From the NCBI RefSeq assembly GCF_007197995.1, contig NZ_VKKH01000001.1:434001-498000 (forward strand): DNA of 64,000 bases, in the 5' to 3' direction. This stretch comes from Aliiglaciecola sp. M165 (GTDB taxonomy: Bacteria > Pseudomonadota > Gammaproteobacteria > Enterobacterales > Alteromonadaceae). The translations under genes were made by a program, and so were the position numbers. Positions within the stretch are counted from its first letter, which is position 1, and every line of letters starts with the position of its first letter. The notes beneath the pieces were generated by a model. It did not search any database and had not been told where the DNA came from. It saw only the letters and a list, made by a program, of their open reading frames with translations. This document shows positions 1 through 9,447 of the stretch, piece after piece.

Positions 1-179
1 GTCACATTTTTAAATACTTGTACTGCTTGCTCGGTAAAATCTTCCGAAACCATTTCCATCGTTTCAGGAACCAACGGGATTTGCCCTGACAGGTAAACGG
101 TTGTGCCTGATTTAACAGCTTGGCTGTAAGTACCAATAGCTTGTGGGGCCCGGTCGGTATGAATAACGGACTTTGACAT
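1..179 (-). CDS. ridA: RidA family enamine/imine deaminase (N-terminal part, cut by window edge)
   Basis: The first 59 codons of a RidA/YjgF family protein read leftward from an ATG at 177-179 and run off the window. The visible protein begins [20 protein letters not shown] and continues with the family's VYLSGQIPL segment, typical of the RidA N-terminus. The family hydrolyses reactive 2-aminoacrylate and related enamines/imines made by PLP enzymes, acting as a cytoplasmic trimer. It lies 11 bases beyond the spoT stop on the same strand, the usual spoT-ridA order in gammaproteobacteria. The active-site Arg near residue 105 lies outside the window, so activity cannot be judged. Confidence 0.9.
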   Translation of the reverse strand, partial: MSKSVIHTDRAPQAIGTYSQAVKSGTTVYLSGQIPLVPETMEMVSEDFTEQAVQVFKNV

Positions 180-190
180 AATGAATTATC

Positions 191-2308
191 CTAATTTTGT
201 CTGTTTTTACTGTGGCGAGAGACTTTTTGAACTTCTGGCATCGATCTTATCTTGCGCATGACCTTGGCAAGGTGAACTCGATTTTTGGTCGTCAATTCAA
301 TGTCGATGTAATAAACGTTACTTTCTTTTTCTTCGGTTTGTAGGCCGATTATATTTGAATCGCAGGATGCTACCGCATTGGTTAATGTCGCCAGCGTACC
401 CTGATGATTAATCAATTCTATTCTCACTGACGCTTTAAACTCTCCCTGGGCTTCGCTATCCCATTGCATCGGCAAAACTCGTTGAGGCTCTTCTTTGCTC
501 AATTTGCGAATATTGCTACAACCCACTTGGTGGATAACCATGCCGCGACCTGGGCTCAAAATTGCGATAATTTCATCATCTGGGATCGGATAACAACATC
601 TTGGATAGGTCACCAATAAGCCTTCCGTGCCTTTAATCGCCACATTGCGATTCTTATCAGGCAATTCTTCTGATTCGCCGAGTAGCCGACGGGCGACAAT
701 GGCACTCAATTCGTTTCCTAAGCCAATATCAGAGAGTAGTTCATCAAAGGTGTTGTGTTTAGTTTCGGCGACAACGCGGTCTTTATCTTGTTGCGAGATG
801 TCGTCAAGTTTAACCGCCCCCAAAGCATGGCGCAGCAGGCGATTTCCCATGCTGACAGCTTCTTCTGAGTGCTGCCGTTTAAGATAATGACGAATATTCG
901 CTCTGGCTCTGGCGCTCACCACAAAGTTGAGCCAGTTGGCATTAGGTTTAGCTCGAGGAGAGGTAATAATTTCTACCGTTTGGCCATTTTCCAAAGGTCT
1001 GTTCAAAGAATAGTTTCGCCTTTCTACACGCACCCCAACACATGAATTTCCCACATCGGTATGCACTGCGTAGGCAAAATCGACGGGCGTCGCTCCCATC
1101 GGCAGCTCGATGATCCGGCCATCTGGGGTAAATACGTAAATTTCATCAGGAAAAAGGTCGGTTTTAACATTTTCAATAAATTCGAAAGATGAGCTGGCGC
1201 TTTGTTGTAATTCTAACAGGGACTGCATCCATTTCCGTGCTCGTACTTGCGCCGTAGTGCCTTGTTTTGACTCGCCATCATCTTTGTACAACCAATGCGC
1301 AGCAACACCTTTGTCGGCCATTTGGTCCATTTCATGGGTACGAATTTGAATCTCAACAGGAATGCCATGAGGACCAATTAACGAAGTGTGCAATGATTGA
1401 TAACCATTGGTTCGAGGAATTGCCACATAGTCTTTAAAGCGCCCTTCAATAGGCTTATACAACGCATGCATGGCACCCAAGGCACGGTAACAACTGTCAA
1501 CAGAATCCACGATCACGCGAAACGCGTAGATGTCCATGACTTCATTGAACATCAGCTCTTTGTTCTTCATTTTTCGATAAATGGAGTAGAGGTGTTTTTC
1601 ACGGCCAACCACTTCAGCTTCGATATTATTTGCGGCCAAACGGGTTTCGACTTCTTTGCGGGTATTTTCGATGATTTCCTTTCGATTGCCCCTGGCCTGT
1701 TTCACCGCACCTTTTAACGCCCGATGACGCATGGGATACATCGCCTGAAACCCCAGATCTTCCAATTCGTTTTTAATGTCGTGAATACCTAAACGGTGGG
1801 CAATTGGAGCGTAAATCTCTAAGGTCTCTCGTGCAATACGTCGACGTTTTTCTGGGCGCAGTGACCCTAGGGTTCGCATGTTATGAGTGCGATCGGCCAA
1901 TTTGATCAGGATAACTCGAATATCCTGCACCATCGCCATCATCATTTTTCGGAAATTTTCGGCCTGAGCTTCTTGTTTACTGCTAAATTGAATTTTGTCG
2001 AGCTTTGAAACCCCCTCGACCAACTCACCGACGGTCTCGCCGAACTGTTCAACCAAATCATCTTTGTTGTAATGGGTGTCTTCAATAACGTCATGTAACA
2101 AGGCGGCCATGATAGTTTCGTCATCAAGGCGCATATCCGCCAAAATACCGGCCACCGCAACAGGGTGAGTAATGTAGGGATCACCGCTTGAGCGCATCTG
2201 ACCATCGTGGGCATCTTGCGCCAAAACAAACGCGCGCTGAATCTCTTCTACCGTTTTAGTAGAGAGATAATCGCTTAATTTATTTTTTAGGCCTTCAAAA
2301 AGATACAC
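191..2308 (-). CDS. spoT: Bifunctional (p)ppGpp synthetase/hydrolase SpoT
   Basis: 705 residues, close to the usual SpoT length. The N-terminal HD hydrolase domain is intact, with the LLHDVIEDT motif (HD at residues 72-73), which separates it from RelA, where this site is lost. The synthetase domain follows, with the GYQSLHTSL signature near residue 305, then a TGS domain (about 390-450), a helical/CC region with the CCYPIPDDEI motif, and a C-terminal ACT domain (about 635-705). The enzyme makes and degrades the alarmone (p)ppGpp in the cytoplasm during starvation. It is downstream of rpoZ and gmk on the same strand, the classical gmk-rpoZ-spoT order. The 108-base gap to rpoZ leaves room for a separate promoter, though none is obvious. 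Confidence 0.97.
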   Translation of the reverse strand: MYLFEGLKNKLSDYLSTKTVEEIQRAFVLAQDAHDGQMRSSGDPYITHPVAVAGILADMRLDDETIMAALLHDVIEDTHYNKDDLVEQFGETVGELVEGVSKLDKIQFSSKQEAQAENFRKMMMAMVQDIRVILIKLADRTHNMRTLGSLRPEKRRRIARETLEIYAPIAHRLGIHDIKNELEDLGFQAMYPMRHRALKGAVKQARGNRKEIIENTRKEVETRLAANNIEAEVVGREKHLYSIYRKMKNKELMFNEVMDIYAFRVIVDSVDSCYRALGAMHALYKPIEGRFKDYVAIPRTNGYQSLHTSLIGPHGIPVEIQIRTHEMDQMADKGVAAHWLYKDDGESKQGTTAQVRARKWMQSLLELQQSASSSFEFIENVKTDLFPDEIYVFTPDGRIIELPMGATPVDFAYAVHTDVGNSCVGVRVERRNYSLNRPLENGQTVEIITSPRAKPNANWLNFVVSARARANIRHYLKRQHSEEAVSMGNRLLRHALGAVKLDDISQQDKDRVVAETKHNTFDELLSDIGLGNELSAIVARRLLGESEELPDKNRNVAIKGTEGLLVTYPRCCYPIPDDEIIAILSPGRGMVIHQVGCSNIRKLSKEEPQRVLPMQWDSEAQGEFKASVRIELINHQGTLATLTNAVASCDSNIIGLQTEEKESNVYYIDIELTTKNRVHLAKVMRKIRSMPEVQKVSRHSKNRQN

Positions 2309-2416
2309 TTATGGTTCGCGTGAATTCCAAATTTGAATTAAGAATACGGGGATTTTTTTAGCTTGTCAGCCGTAAAGTTGATCCCAGGCGAGAATTGCCT
2401 GAGATCAAGAAAGGTT

Positions 2417-2686
2417 TTACTCAGAAATAATGTTTGCGACAGAGGCAAATTCTGCTTGATCTTGTTCGTGTTGGTCACGAATCTCTTCTGCTGCAATTGT
2501 AGAAGCGTCAACAAAGCCTTCTTCAATTTCACGCAATGCAATAACGGTTGCTTTATCGTTACCCATAGGTACGTGAGCATCTTTGCCTTCGATTGCAATC
2601 TGACGGGCACGCTTGGCTGCTACAAGAACTAAATCAAAACGGTTGCCAATTTTATCTACGGCATCTTCTACTGTTACGCGAGCCAT
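2417..2686 (-). CDS. rpoZ: RNA polymerase omega subunit
   Basis: 89 residues beginning [20 protein letters not shown], the highly conserved omega N-terminus, followed by the VAAKRARQI helix that clamps the beta-prime subunit. Length matches the family (about 90). Omega helps assemble RNA polymerase and forms part of a ppGpp-binding site, which fits its place between gmk and spoT on one strand. A purine-rich GGAGAAA ribosome-binding site lies just before the ATG at 2686. Start and product are secure. Confidence 0.97.
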   Translation of the reverse strand: MARVTVEDAVDKIGNRFDLVLVAAKRARQIAIEGKDAHVPMGNDKATVIALREIEEGFVDASTIAAEEIRDQHEQDQAEFASVANIISE

Positions 2687-2791
2687 ATTTTTCTCCGTGG
2701 TCGAGTTTACAAAAGGGTGTTCAAAAAAAGGTCGGCTAGTTTACGTTTTTATTGGCCTCTTGAAAAGATCTTTAGCGATCTGAGTGCGATT

Positions 2792-3436
2792 TTATTCGTC
2801 TAATAAGTTTTCAAACAAATCGTCATGGCGAATGACTTGTTTCTCTTTTCTTAGTCGGCGAGCACTTACTATCGAATCTAGTTCATTTAAAGCCGAATCA
2901 AAATCATCGTTTACAATAATAAAATCAAACTCATGATAATGAGAAATTTCAGAAACGGCTTTGTGCATACGTTGCTGAATAACCTCTTCTGAGTCTTGGT
3001 TGCGTTGTGTCAGTCGACGGAGCAATTCGCTTTTTGACGGAGGCGCGACAAAAATCGTTGCGGTATCGGGTATCTGAGCTTTAACCTGACGAGCACCTTG
3101 CCAATCGATGTCAAGAAATACGTCGATCCCCCGTTGCAGTGTCTCTTCTATGACAACTCTTGATGTACCATAATAATTACCAAATACTTCCGCCCACTCA
3201 AAAAACACATCATGTTCGATTAAGGTTTCAAATTCCTCTCTGGAAACAAAATGATAATGCTTACCGTCTTCCTCACCTGGACGAGGTGCGCGAGTGGTGT
3301 GCGACACGGAAACCTGCATAGCATTTCCATGCATCGACGACTCACTGTGTCGAGAAAGTAGTGCATTGATTAGGCTTGATTTACCTGCGCCAGAAGGCGC
3401 GGCAAGGATAAAAAGATTTCCAGGGGCTAGTGACAT
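2792..3436 (-). CDS. gmk: Guanylate kinase
   Basis: 214 residues. The P-loop [10 protein letters not shown] is at residues 13-22, the GMP-binding [11 protein letters not shown] segment follows, and the lid and [13 protein letters not shown] region are conserved. It phosphorylates GMP to GDP with ATP in the cytoplasm. It is the first gene of the leftward gmk-rpoZ-spoT-ridA cluster, and cyaY diverges from it. The ATG at 3436 gives the standard [16 protein letters not shown] start. The 89-base intergenic region with cyaY must hold both promoters. Confidence 0.97.
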   Translation of the reverse strand: MSLAPGNLFILAAPSGAGKSSLINALLSRHSESSMHGNAMQVSVSHTTRAPRPGEEDGKHYHFVSREEFETLIEHDVFFEWAEVFGNYYGTSRVVIEETLQRGIDVFLDIDWQGARQVKAQIPDTATIFVAPPSKSELLRRLTQRNQDSEEVIQQRMHKAVSEISHYHEFDFIIVNDDFDSALNELDSIVSARRLRKEKQVIRHDDLFENLLDE

Positions 3437-3525
3437 AAAAATTTTTCTGAAAAATACTGCTGCAATGATTTTGCAATGTTAGCATATTCTGCAACGATAC
3501 TTAATTTGTTAAGGCAAAAATCGAT

Positions 3526-3840
3526 ATGAATGACAACCAGTACCATCAACTTGTAGATGATGTGTTGATACGCTTGGAAGAAGCATTGGACGACTGTGAA
3601 GTAGACATCGATTATGAGTCTGCGGAAGGAATACTGACGTTGATATTCCCCAATACCACTAAAATTATACTTAACAAGCAACCGCCCTTGCACCAAATCT
3701 GGGTCGCGACCAAATATAATGGTCATCATTTTAATCTGGAAGGAGATAAATGGATTGACCAGCGCACAGGTGCAGAATTTTGGTCTTTCATTGATGAAGC
3801 GGCTAGCAAACAAGCCGGTCAACCTGTTAAGTTATCCTGA
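3526..3840 (+). CDS. cyaY: Iron-sulfur cluster assembly protein CyaY (frataxin homologue)
   Basis: 104 residues, normal length for bacterial frataxin. The N-terminal helix is rich in acidic residues ([15 protein letters not shown]), the iron-binding ridge, followed by beta strands with the family signatures [17 protein letters not shown] and [15 protein letters not shown]. CyaY binds iron and modulates IscS/IscU cluster assembly in the cytoplasm. In enterobacteria it sits next to cyaA, opposite hemC; here cyaA is absent but hemC is only 1.4 kb downstream, which looks like a rearranged version of that neighbourhood. Confidence 0.95.
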   Translation: MNDNQYHQLVDDVLIRLEEALDDCEVDIDYESAEGILTLIFPNTTKIILNKQPPLHQIWVATKYNGHHFNLEGDKWIDQRTGAEFWSFIDEAASKQAGQPVKLS

Positions 3841-3863
3841 TTAAAGCCAAGGGAAATTGAGCT

Positions 3864-4535
3864 ATGAGCGACAACCTGTTGCCTTTTGTAGAAGTTAATC
3901 CAGATAAACCACACGATGCAGTCGTCATTTGGCTTCACGGCTTAGGAGATTCAGGCAATGGCTTTGCGCCAATTGTTCCAGAACTTAAGCTGCCAAAATC
4001 TTTAGCCATTAGGTTTGTGTTCCCTCATGCCCCTGTACGTCCAGTCACAATAAATAATGGAATGCCTATGCGTGCCTGGTATGACATTAAAAGCCTGGAC
4101 TTCAATCAACGTGCTGACGTTGAAGGTGTGCTCGAATCAGCTGAGCAGGTATCGGCCTTGGTGGACGTAGAAATAGCCAAAGGTGTTCCATCTGAACGCA
4201 TTTTGCTTGCAGGTTTTTCCCAAGGTGGCGTCATCGCTTTACATTTGGGAACTCGCTTTCCACAAAAACTTGCCGGAATCATGGCACTGTCAACCTACAT
4301 GAGCCAACCAGAATCCCTGACTGAACAAGCACACAGTGCTAACAAACAAACAGAGATTTTCTGCGCACATGGGCAACAAGACGAGGTTGTTCCCATGTTT
4401 CTTGGTCACGCCGCATTTAAAACGTTAGAACAAAACGGCTACCCTGTGCAGTGGCATGAGTACAATATGCAGCACAATGTCTGCCTACAGGAAATTGAGC
4501 AAATCTCTTCTTGGATCCAAAAAGTTTTTAGTTAA
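3864..4535 (+). CDS. Alpha/beta-hydrolase carboxylesterase (phospholipase/carboxylesterase family)
   Basis: 223 residues of the small serine esterase family that includes Pseudomonas EstB and eukaryotic acyl-protein thioesterases. It shows the oxyanion-hole region VIWLHGLGDSGNGF near the N-terminus, the nucleophile elbow GFSQGG (Ser near residue 116), the acid in HGQQDEVVP and the catalytic His in MQHNVC near residue 208. There is no signal peptide, so it is probably cytoplasmic. It starts 23 bases after cyaY and is probably cotranscribed. The physiological ester substrate cannot be told from sequence. Confidence 0.9.
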   Translation: MSDNLLPFVEVNPDKPHDAVVIWLHGLGDSGNGFAPIVPELKLPKSLAIRFVFPHAPVRPVTINNGMPMRAWYDIKSLDFNQRADVEGVLESAEQVSALVDVEIAKGVPSERILLAGFSQGGVIALHLGTRFPQKLAGIMALSTYMSQPESLTEQAHSANKQTEIFCAHGQQDEVVPMFLGHAAFKTLEQNGYPVQWHEYNMQHNVCLQEIEQISSWIQKVFS

Positions 4536-4647
4536 CCAATTGAAATTAATATAGTTTTATATTTGTGATAATTTTGTGATGAAATTTTAATCTAGCTTTC
4601 TCGGTTTTGTAGACGATACTTACGAACATGACTTGACTGGAGTGACG

Positions 4648-5094
4648 ATGAAACTTTTTAAAACGTTATTTATTTCTTTTGCATTATTGATGTCCGCATC
4701 AGTTTTTGCAGCCGATCCAATTGAAACGGGCACATTCAATAACAAAGCCATTTATGGCTATGACACTGTCGCCTACTTTACCCAAAATAAAGCGGTTAAA
4801 GGTGACAAGAAAATTACCACCGAATGGCGCGGCGCTGAATGGCATTTTTCGACTGAAGAGCATAAACAGATGTTCCTTTCAGATCCTGAAAAATACGCCC
4901 CTCAATACGGTGGCTATTGTGCATATGCAATGTCTGATGGACGCCTAGTCGGAATTGATGAAGACGCATTCACCATTTTAGATGGCAAACTTTATTTGAA
5001 TTACAGTAAAAGTGTCATGAACGAATGGCGTTCTAACACTGTGCAATTCATTGAAGAGGCTGATGGTCACTACCCTAAACTTGTTGACCTTTAA
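4648..5094 (+). CDS. Secreted YHS domain protein
   Basis: 148 residues. A signal peptide (MKLFKTLFISFALLMSASVFA) is followed by a YHS domain with IYGYDTVAYF, EWHFSTEEHKQMF and YGGYCAYAMSDG, the usual form of periplasmic YHS proteins in proteobacteria. YHS domains are proposed to bind metal, but the role of this group is not known. The ATG at 4648 is preferred over an in-frame TTG at 4633 because GGAG lies five bases before it and it starts the signal peptide cleanly. A strong terminator follows the gene, so it is a single unit or the end of the cyaY unit. Confidence 0.87.
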   Translation: MKLFKTLFISFALLMSASVFAADPIETGTFNNKAIYGYDTVAYFTQNKAVKGDKKITTEWRGAEWHFSTEEHKQMFLSDPEKYAPQYGGYCAYAMSDGRLVGIDEDAFTILDGKLYLNYSKSVMNEWRSNTVQFIEEADGHYPKLVDL

Positions 5095-5114
5095 AAAGTC
5101 TACAATCGATATTT

Positions 5115-5140
5115 AAAAAGCAGCTTCGGCTGCTTTTTTT
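5115..5140 (+). terminator. Rho-independent terminator after the YHS gene
   Basis: Perfect 10-bp arms AAAAAGCAGC/GCTGCTTTTT close a TTCG tetraloop and are followed by more T residues. It lies 20 bases after the YHS stop and 65 bases before hemC, separating the two transcripts. The A-tract/T-tract symmetry could make it work in both directions. Confidence 0.9.
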
Positions 5141-5204
5141 GTTTTGGTGGGAGACACCGAGCCAGCAAAACTCTAAAATGTGAAAAAAATCAATCGGAAT
5201 AGCC

Positions 5205-6131
5205 ATGATCTCACGTGTTATCAGGATCGCGACTCGTAAAAGTGCCCTTGCTCTTTGGCAAGCGGAATACGTCAAAAGCAAACTACTCGCCGCGCACAAG
5301 CATATTGATGTGGAACTTGTACCAATGACCACAAAAGGCGACATTATTTTGGACACACCGCTGGCAAAGGTGGGTGGTAAAGGACTATTCATCAAGGAAC
5401 TTGAAGTGGCAATGCAAAATAATGAAGCGGACATCGCAGTACATTCGATGAAAGATGTGCCTGTAGATTTTCCTGAGGGTTTTGGACTGCACGCAATATG
5501 TGAAAGAGAGAATCCACTGGATGCTTTTGTTTCCAATCACTATTCATCACTGAGTGAATTGCCTGAAGGTGCAGTTGTTGGTACATCCAGCTTACGCCGC
5601 CAGGTGCAACTCAAACACGCCCGCCCGGACATTCAAATTAAAGATCTTCGTGGCAACGTAAATACGCGGTTGAAAAAGCTGGACGACGGCCAGTATGACG
5701 CCATTATTCTGGCATCTGCGGGTTTGATTAGACTGGGCATGCCACAGCGCATTACCCAATCACTACCAAGTGAATTGTCTTTGCCAGCAGTTGGACAAGG
5801 CGCGGTGGGGATAGAATGCCGTAATGATGACGCAGAACTCATCGAACTTCTGCAAGCCTTAAATCATTCCACAACAGCCTTGTGTGTTTCAGCAGAAAGA
5901 GCACTTAATGCTGAGCTTCAGGGGGGGTGCCAAGTACCCATCGGCAGTTTTTGTGAAATCGACGGTGAAACTATGACGCTAAGAGGTTTGGTGGGCTCTG
6001 TTAAAGGTAACGGCATCATTTTCGCGCAACAACAAGGTCCAGCGTCAGCCCCCTTAGCATTGGGAGAAGCAGTGGCACAAGAGCTACTGCAACAAGGCGC
6101 AAGCGACTATCTTGCAGAAGCCTATGATTAA
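5205..6131 (+). CDS. hemC: Hydroxymethylbilane synthase (porphobilinogen deaminase)
   Basis: 308 residues. The start is [19 protein letters not shown], followed by the cofactor and substrate Arg motifs ([18 protein letters not shown]) and the dipyrromethane attachment Cys in [11 protein letters not shown] near residue 245. It polymerises four porphobilinogen units to hydroxymethylbilane, the third common step of tetrapyrrole synthesis, in the cytoplasm. It is the first gene of hemC-hemD-hemX-hemY, with hemD 19 bases downstream. A run of seven G residues encodes the Gly-Gly before the cofactor Cys. Confidence 0.97.
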   Translation: MISRVIRIATRKSALALWQAEYVKSKLLAAHKHIDVELVPMTTKGDIILDTPLAKVGGKGLFIKELEVAMQNNEADIAVHSMKDVPVDFPEGFGLHAICERENPLDAFVSNHYSSLSELPEGAVVGTSSLRRQVQLKHARPDIQIKDLRGNVNTRLKKLDDGQYDAIILASAGLIRLGMPQRITQSLPSELSLPAVGQGAVGIECRNDDAELIELLQALNHSTTALCVSAERALNAELQGGCQVPIGSFCEIDGETMTLRGLVGSVKGNGIIFAQQQGPASAPLALGEAVAQELLQQGASDYLAEAYD

Positions 6132-6150
6132 CAAATTGAAATAGCCATCA

Positions 6151-6894
6151 ATGACTATTTTATTGATGCGGCCCAAAGAAAAAATTGAGATAAGCCATCA
6201 GTATATGCAGCAACAAGGGATTGAGACGGTTGGCCTGGCGTTGCAATGTATCAAGCCCGATAAAAGTGCTGCTGATGCATTCGCGGGCGACATGAATACC
6301 CTTAGCGAGCCTGAACTAAAAGATCATTTGGTGATCGTTGTTAGTCCCAACGCCGCGAAGGGAATTCGAGATATTGATGGCCTATTTTGCAAACCGTTAA
6401 GTTGGTTTGCTGTAGGTAAAAGTACTGCGAATGCACTAGTCGCTACGCAGAACAATTCGCCTACCGTGATAACACCTAGTGAGGAAACATCAGAAGGTTT
6501 GCTGTCTTTAGAGCAACTTCAAAAGGTTAATGGAAAGCAAGTTTCATTAATAAAAGGCAAACACGGCAGAACCTTAATTGAGGATACACTTAGAGCGCGC
6601 GGGGCAAGGGTAAACCTCTATGAAGTGTATGCCCGAAAACGCTTAACACCGGAGCTATCCACTTCGCCCTGGCGACCAGAGGAAATACAACTTATTGTCG
6701 CCACAAGTACTGAAGCCATGCAAATTGCGTGGGATACTTACAAACATAGTTGGTTAATTTCGACACCTTGGTTAGTTGTGAGTCGACGTTTAATGGATTT
6801 TGCGGCTAAACTTGGGATAGAGAATGTATTGTGCAGTAACGGTGCCACTGATCAGCAGTTAAGTGACGCAATCAAACAATTTTTGGAGCGCTAA
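6151..6894 (+). CDS. hemD: Uroporphyrinogen-III synthase
   Basis: 247 residues, beginning with the typical MTILLMRPKEKIE. HemD proteins diverge strongly; recognisable here are the VVSPNAAKGI segment, TPSEETSEGLL, the KGKHGRTLIEDTLRARGA loop, YEVYARKR and the ATSTEAMQ stretch. It closes and inverts ring D of hydroxymethylbilane to make uroporphyrinogen III. Position between hemC and hemX supports the call. Its stop directly abuts the hemX ATG (6894/6895), suggesting translational coupling. Confidence 0.93.
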   Translation: MTILLMRPKEKIEISHQYMQQQGIETVGLALQCIKPDKSAADAFAGDMNTLSEPELKDHLVIVVSPNAAKGIRDIDGLFCKPLSWFAVGKSTANALVATQNNSPTVITPSEETSEGLLSLEQLQKVNGKQVSLIKGKHGRTLIEDTLRARGARVNLYEVYARKRLTPELSTSPWRPEEIQLIVATSTEAMQIAWDTYKHSWLISTPWLVVSRRLMDFAAKLGIENVLCSNGATDQQLSDAIKQFLER

Positions 6895-8085
6895 ATGACG
6901 GAAAAAGATAATCGCACTTCCCACGAGGAAGAAATGAAAGCCCTCGAAAAAGAGAATGCGTCTTATATCGAAGAGAAAGTTGTGGAAAAACAAAAAACCA
7001 CTGTGGAGGAAAAACAGCCAGCACCGGCCTTTTCAGAATCTGCCAAAAGCAATTCAAACGAGAGTATTCAGCCAGCAAAAACCAAAACCGGAGGGTTATG
7101 GTTTGTTAGCTTATTGAACTTCATATTATTGTTGGTTGCAGTCGCTGCCGGATATTGGTTTTGGCAACAGTGGCAAGCGGAACTGCAAAACAAAGATGAT
7201 TCTGTACTGACTCAACAAAATGCGTTGAATGCACAGAATCGTTTAATCGAAACTCTGCAAGCAGAATCTGCTGCACAAGCGCAAAATTTTCAACGTCAAG
7301 TAGAATTGCTTAAAGGACAAATCGATATTGCAGCCGAACAAGCCGCTGCAAACAGTCGGAACCTGGCAGATGTGTCAGGTCGTAGACCGTCTGATTGGCT
7401 GCTTGCTGAAGCTGATTATTTGGTCAGAATGGCCGGACGCAAATTGTGGTTAGAAAGTGATGTAAGAACTGCCATCGCCATGCTGCAATCGGCAGACAGT
7501 CGATTGCAAGATCTGGCCGATCCTTCGTTACTAAATGTAAGAAGGCTGATTGCCACTGACATTCAAACGCTTCAACAAATAAATCCAACATCCTTAACCT
7601 CTGTTGCGCTTGCACTATCTGGCATGGTCGCACAGGTGTCTAATTTACCCTTGTCGCTTCCAGAAGTTGAAGTTCAAGGCCCAGCGGTTGAACAACTGAC
7701 TGGATTGGAAAGAGTGTTGCGCTACATCACCGACAACTTTAAGTACCAACCTAACTCACAACCCATGAAACCACTGCTTTCAGCCCAACAACAGTGGTTG
7801 GCCAGAGAACAGCTTCGGTATGCACTGCTCCAGGCACAAGCCGCAGTGACAAAGGAGCAGGAAACCCTGTTCAGACAGAGTATACAAAATGCAATTGGCA
7901 TGCTGGTTCAGCATTTTGATTTAGAAGACATCGCTGTTGAGCAATTTATTGGTAGTTTGCAAAATATAGAAAATACACCCGTAGACAAAAACTATCCGCA
8001 AACATTAAATGCCGCTCAGCCCCTTCAAGACGTTCTAGAAAATAGGATGCGTAACGTATTTTCTAATGGGAAGTTTGAACTATGA
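6895..8085 (+). CDS. hemX: HemX-like membrane protein of the haem operon
   Basis: 396 residues. A charged, glutamate- and lysine-rich cytoplasmic N-terminus of about 65 residues precedes one transmembrane helix (about 70-92), then a periplasmic, alanine/glutamine-rich coiled coil and a helical domain with the family features RRPSDWLLAEADYLVRMAGRKLWLE. Proteobacterial HemX was once labelled a uroporphyrinogen methyltransferase, but it lacks that fold; its real role in tetrapyrrole synthesis is unproven. It overlaps hemY by four bases (ATGA), so the two are translationally coupled. Confidence 0.9.
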   Translation: MTEKDNRTSHEEEMKALEKENASYIEEKVVEKQKTTVEEKQPAPAFSESAKSNSNESIQPAKTKTGGLWFVSLLNFILLLVAVAAGYWFWQQWQAELQNKDDSVLTQQNALNAQNRLIETLQAESAAQAQNFQRQVELLKGQIDIAAEQAAANSRNLADVSGRRPSDWLLAEADYLVRMAGRKLWLESDVRTAIAMLQSADSRLQDLADPSLLNVRRLIATDIQTLQQINPTSLTSVALALSGMVAQVSNLPLSLPEVEVQGPAVEQLTGLERVLRYITDNFKYQPNSQPMKPLLSAQQQWLAREQLRYALLQAQAAVTKEQETLFRQSIQNAIGMLVQHFDLEDIAVEQFIGSLQNIENTPVDKNYPQTLNAAQPLQDVLENRMRNVFSNGKFEL

Positions 8086-9245
8086 AAAAGATCGTTCTGC
8101 TACTTCTCATTATTGCCATCGTTATCACCGGATTAGCGTTAGGGCCGGCATTCGTTGACTACGATGGGTACTTTCTCATTGCATTGGAAAGCGGCACGTA
8201 TCAGCTTTCTATATTTGGATTTGTTGTTGCTTTGGTGACCCTGTTTTTAGTGTTGTGGCTAAGTATTTTAATTATCAAAAAAATCATTGATGTTTTAGCT
8301 GGCTCACAAGATTGGTTATTTGGTTTTAGTCGTCGCCGAAAACAAAAAGCCTTTACTCAAGGCCTTATCTCACTCGCAGAGGGAAACGTTGAAAAAGCGC
8401 AGAAATCTTTGAACAAAATTGTTGGTGAAGATTTTGATGGTTTAAATCTGCTTGCACTAGCCGAAGCGGAAACTCAACTAGGAAATAAAAACAGAGCAAG
8501 AGAGATTTGGATCTCGGCTGCACAAATACCAGAAACAGCACTTGCTGCGCATTTAAGTATCTGCAAAGATTTCATCTTAGAGAACAAATGTGAGCAAGCA
8601 CTTACATACATAAATGGATTAGATGACAAGATCCAAGATGAAATTGCGATTATTAAATTGTGGGCGCGATGCTTAGATGAAACTAGCAAATACTCTGTAC
8701 TTAAACAGAAACTACCAAAATGGAAAAAGGTGTTAGGCAAGGATTATGACTATTGGTCACTCATTGCCTCTAAGGGAGAATTTGCAGAAGTCGCTAGCAA
8801 AGACGGTGCAAATCAACTAAAAAGAATGTGGCAATCCTTGCCAAGGAGCACCCGAAAAGAGCCAGGGCAAATCGCAGCCTATGCACAACAATTGATCGAT
8901 CAAGGCATGCACGAAGACGCACAAATCGTATTAGTTGAATCACAAAAATCGACCCCCAACCCACTTCTTTACGGACTTTATCGCCAGCTTAAAAACGTAC
9001 AAACCAACAAGGCAATAAAACAACTTGAGTCTTGGTTAAAACACGATGATAAAAATGTCGACATGCTGTCTACATTAGGCCAATTGGCGTACAACTTGGA
9101 TGACAATTTGTTGGCAGAAAAAGCATTATCTAAAGCCATTAAGTTGTCGAACGAAAAACGTGATGTTTTATTATTAGCTCAGATTAAAGAAGCTCAAAAA
9201 GACAATATTCACGCCTTAGAGTTATACAAAAAATCGGCGCTATAG
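8082..9245 (+). CDS. hemY: HemY-like inner-membrane TPR protein of the haem operon
   Basis: 387 residues. Two transmembrane helices occupy the first 65 residues (LLLLIIAIVITGLALG and GFVVALVTLFLVLWLSILI), followed by the HemY_N region (FGFSRRRKQKAFTQGLISLAEGN) and TPR-like helical repeats to the end, including LSTLGQLAYNLDDNLLAEKALSKAI. This is the gammaproteobacterial HemY, not the protoporphyrinogen oxidase of that name in Bacillus. Its biochemical role is not established. It ends the hem operon; no clear terminator follows. Confidence 0.9.
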   Translation: MKKIVLLLLIIAIVITGLALGPAFVDYDGYFLIALESGTYQLSIFGFVVALVTLFLVLWLSILIIKKIIDVLAGSQDWLFGFSRRRKQKAFTQGLISLAEGNVEKAQKSLNKIVGEDFDGLNLLALAEAETQLGNKNRAREIWISAAQIPETALAAHLSICKDFILENKCEQALTYINGLDDKIQDEIAIIKLWARCLDETSKYSVLKQKLPKWKKVLGKDYDYWSLIASKGEFAEVASKDGANQLKRMWQSLPRSTRKEPGQIAAYAQQLIDQGMHEDAQIVLVESQKSTPNPLLYGLYRQLKNVQTNKAIKQLESWLKHDDKNVDMLSTLGQLAYNLDDNLLAEKALSKAIKLSNEKRDVLLLAQIKEAQKDNIHALELYKKSAL

Positions 9246-9262
9246 GATTTAGTAAAATTTTT

Positions 9263-9321
9263 GTATCAATCACTACTTTAACATCGCACCTGCTCTTCTC
9301 TATTTTTGTAGTGACTGATAC
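9263..9321. promoter_or_regulatory. 14-bp inverted repeat between hemY and the TetR gene
   Basis: GTATCAATCACTAC (9263-9276) and GTAGTGACTGATAC (9308-9321) are complementary at 13 of 14 positions with 31 bases between them. It could be an mRNA stem-loop at the end of the hem operon or paired binding half-sites for the downstream regulator. No T-tract follows, so a simple rho-independent terminator is unlikely. Confidence 0.45.
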
Positions 9322-9398
9322 ATTATATTACCTAAACATTTGACTTAGTTTACGCTTTTTCTCAAACAAATCCTCCACAAACATTGAAATTAATGTTT

Positions 9399-9416
9399 TT
9401 GTATCGTTTAATACAA
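9399..9416. promoter_or_regulatory. Candidate TetR-type operator
   Basis: The 18-bp palindrome TTGTATCGTTTAATACAA has perfect 6-bp arms around a 6-bp centre and lies 31 bases before the GTG start of the TetR family gene. Autorepression from such palindromes is the rule in this family. Assignment is by position and symmetry only. Confidence 0.5.
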
Positions 9417-9447
9417 TAACATTTTGCAATCCAACAGGATTTAAGTA

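Noticed and set aside
3427-3822. Long minus-strand frame across cyaY
   Set aside because: It is antisense to a clear cyaY gene and its protein is unlike any family; codon use is that of a shadow frame.
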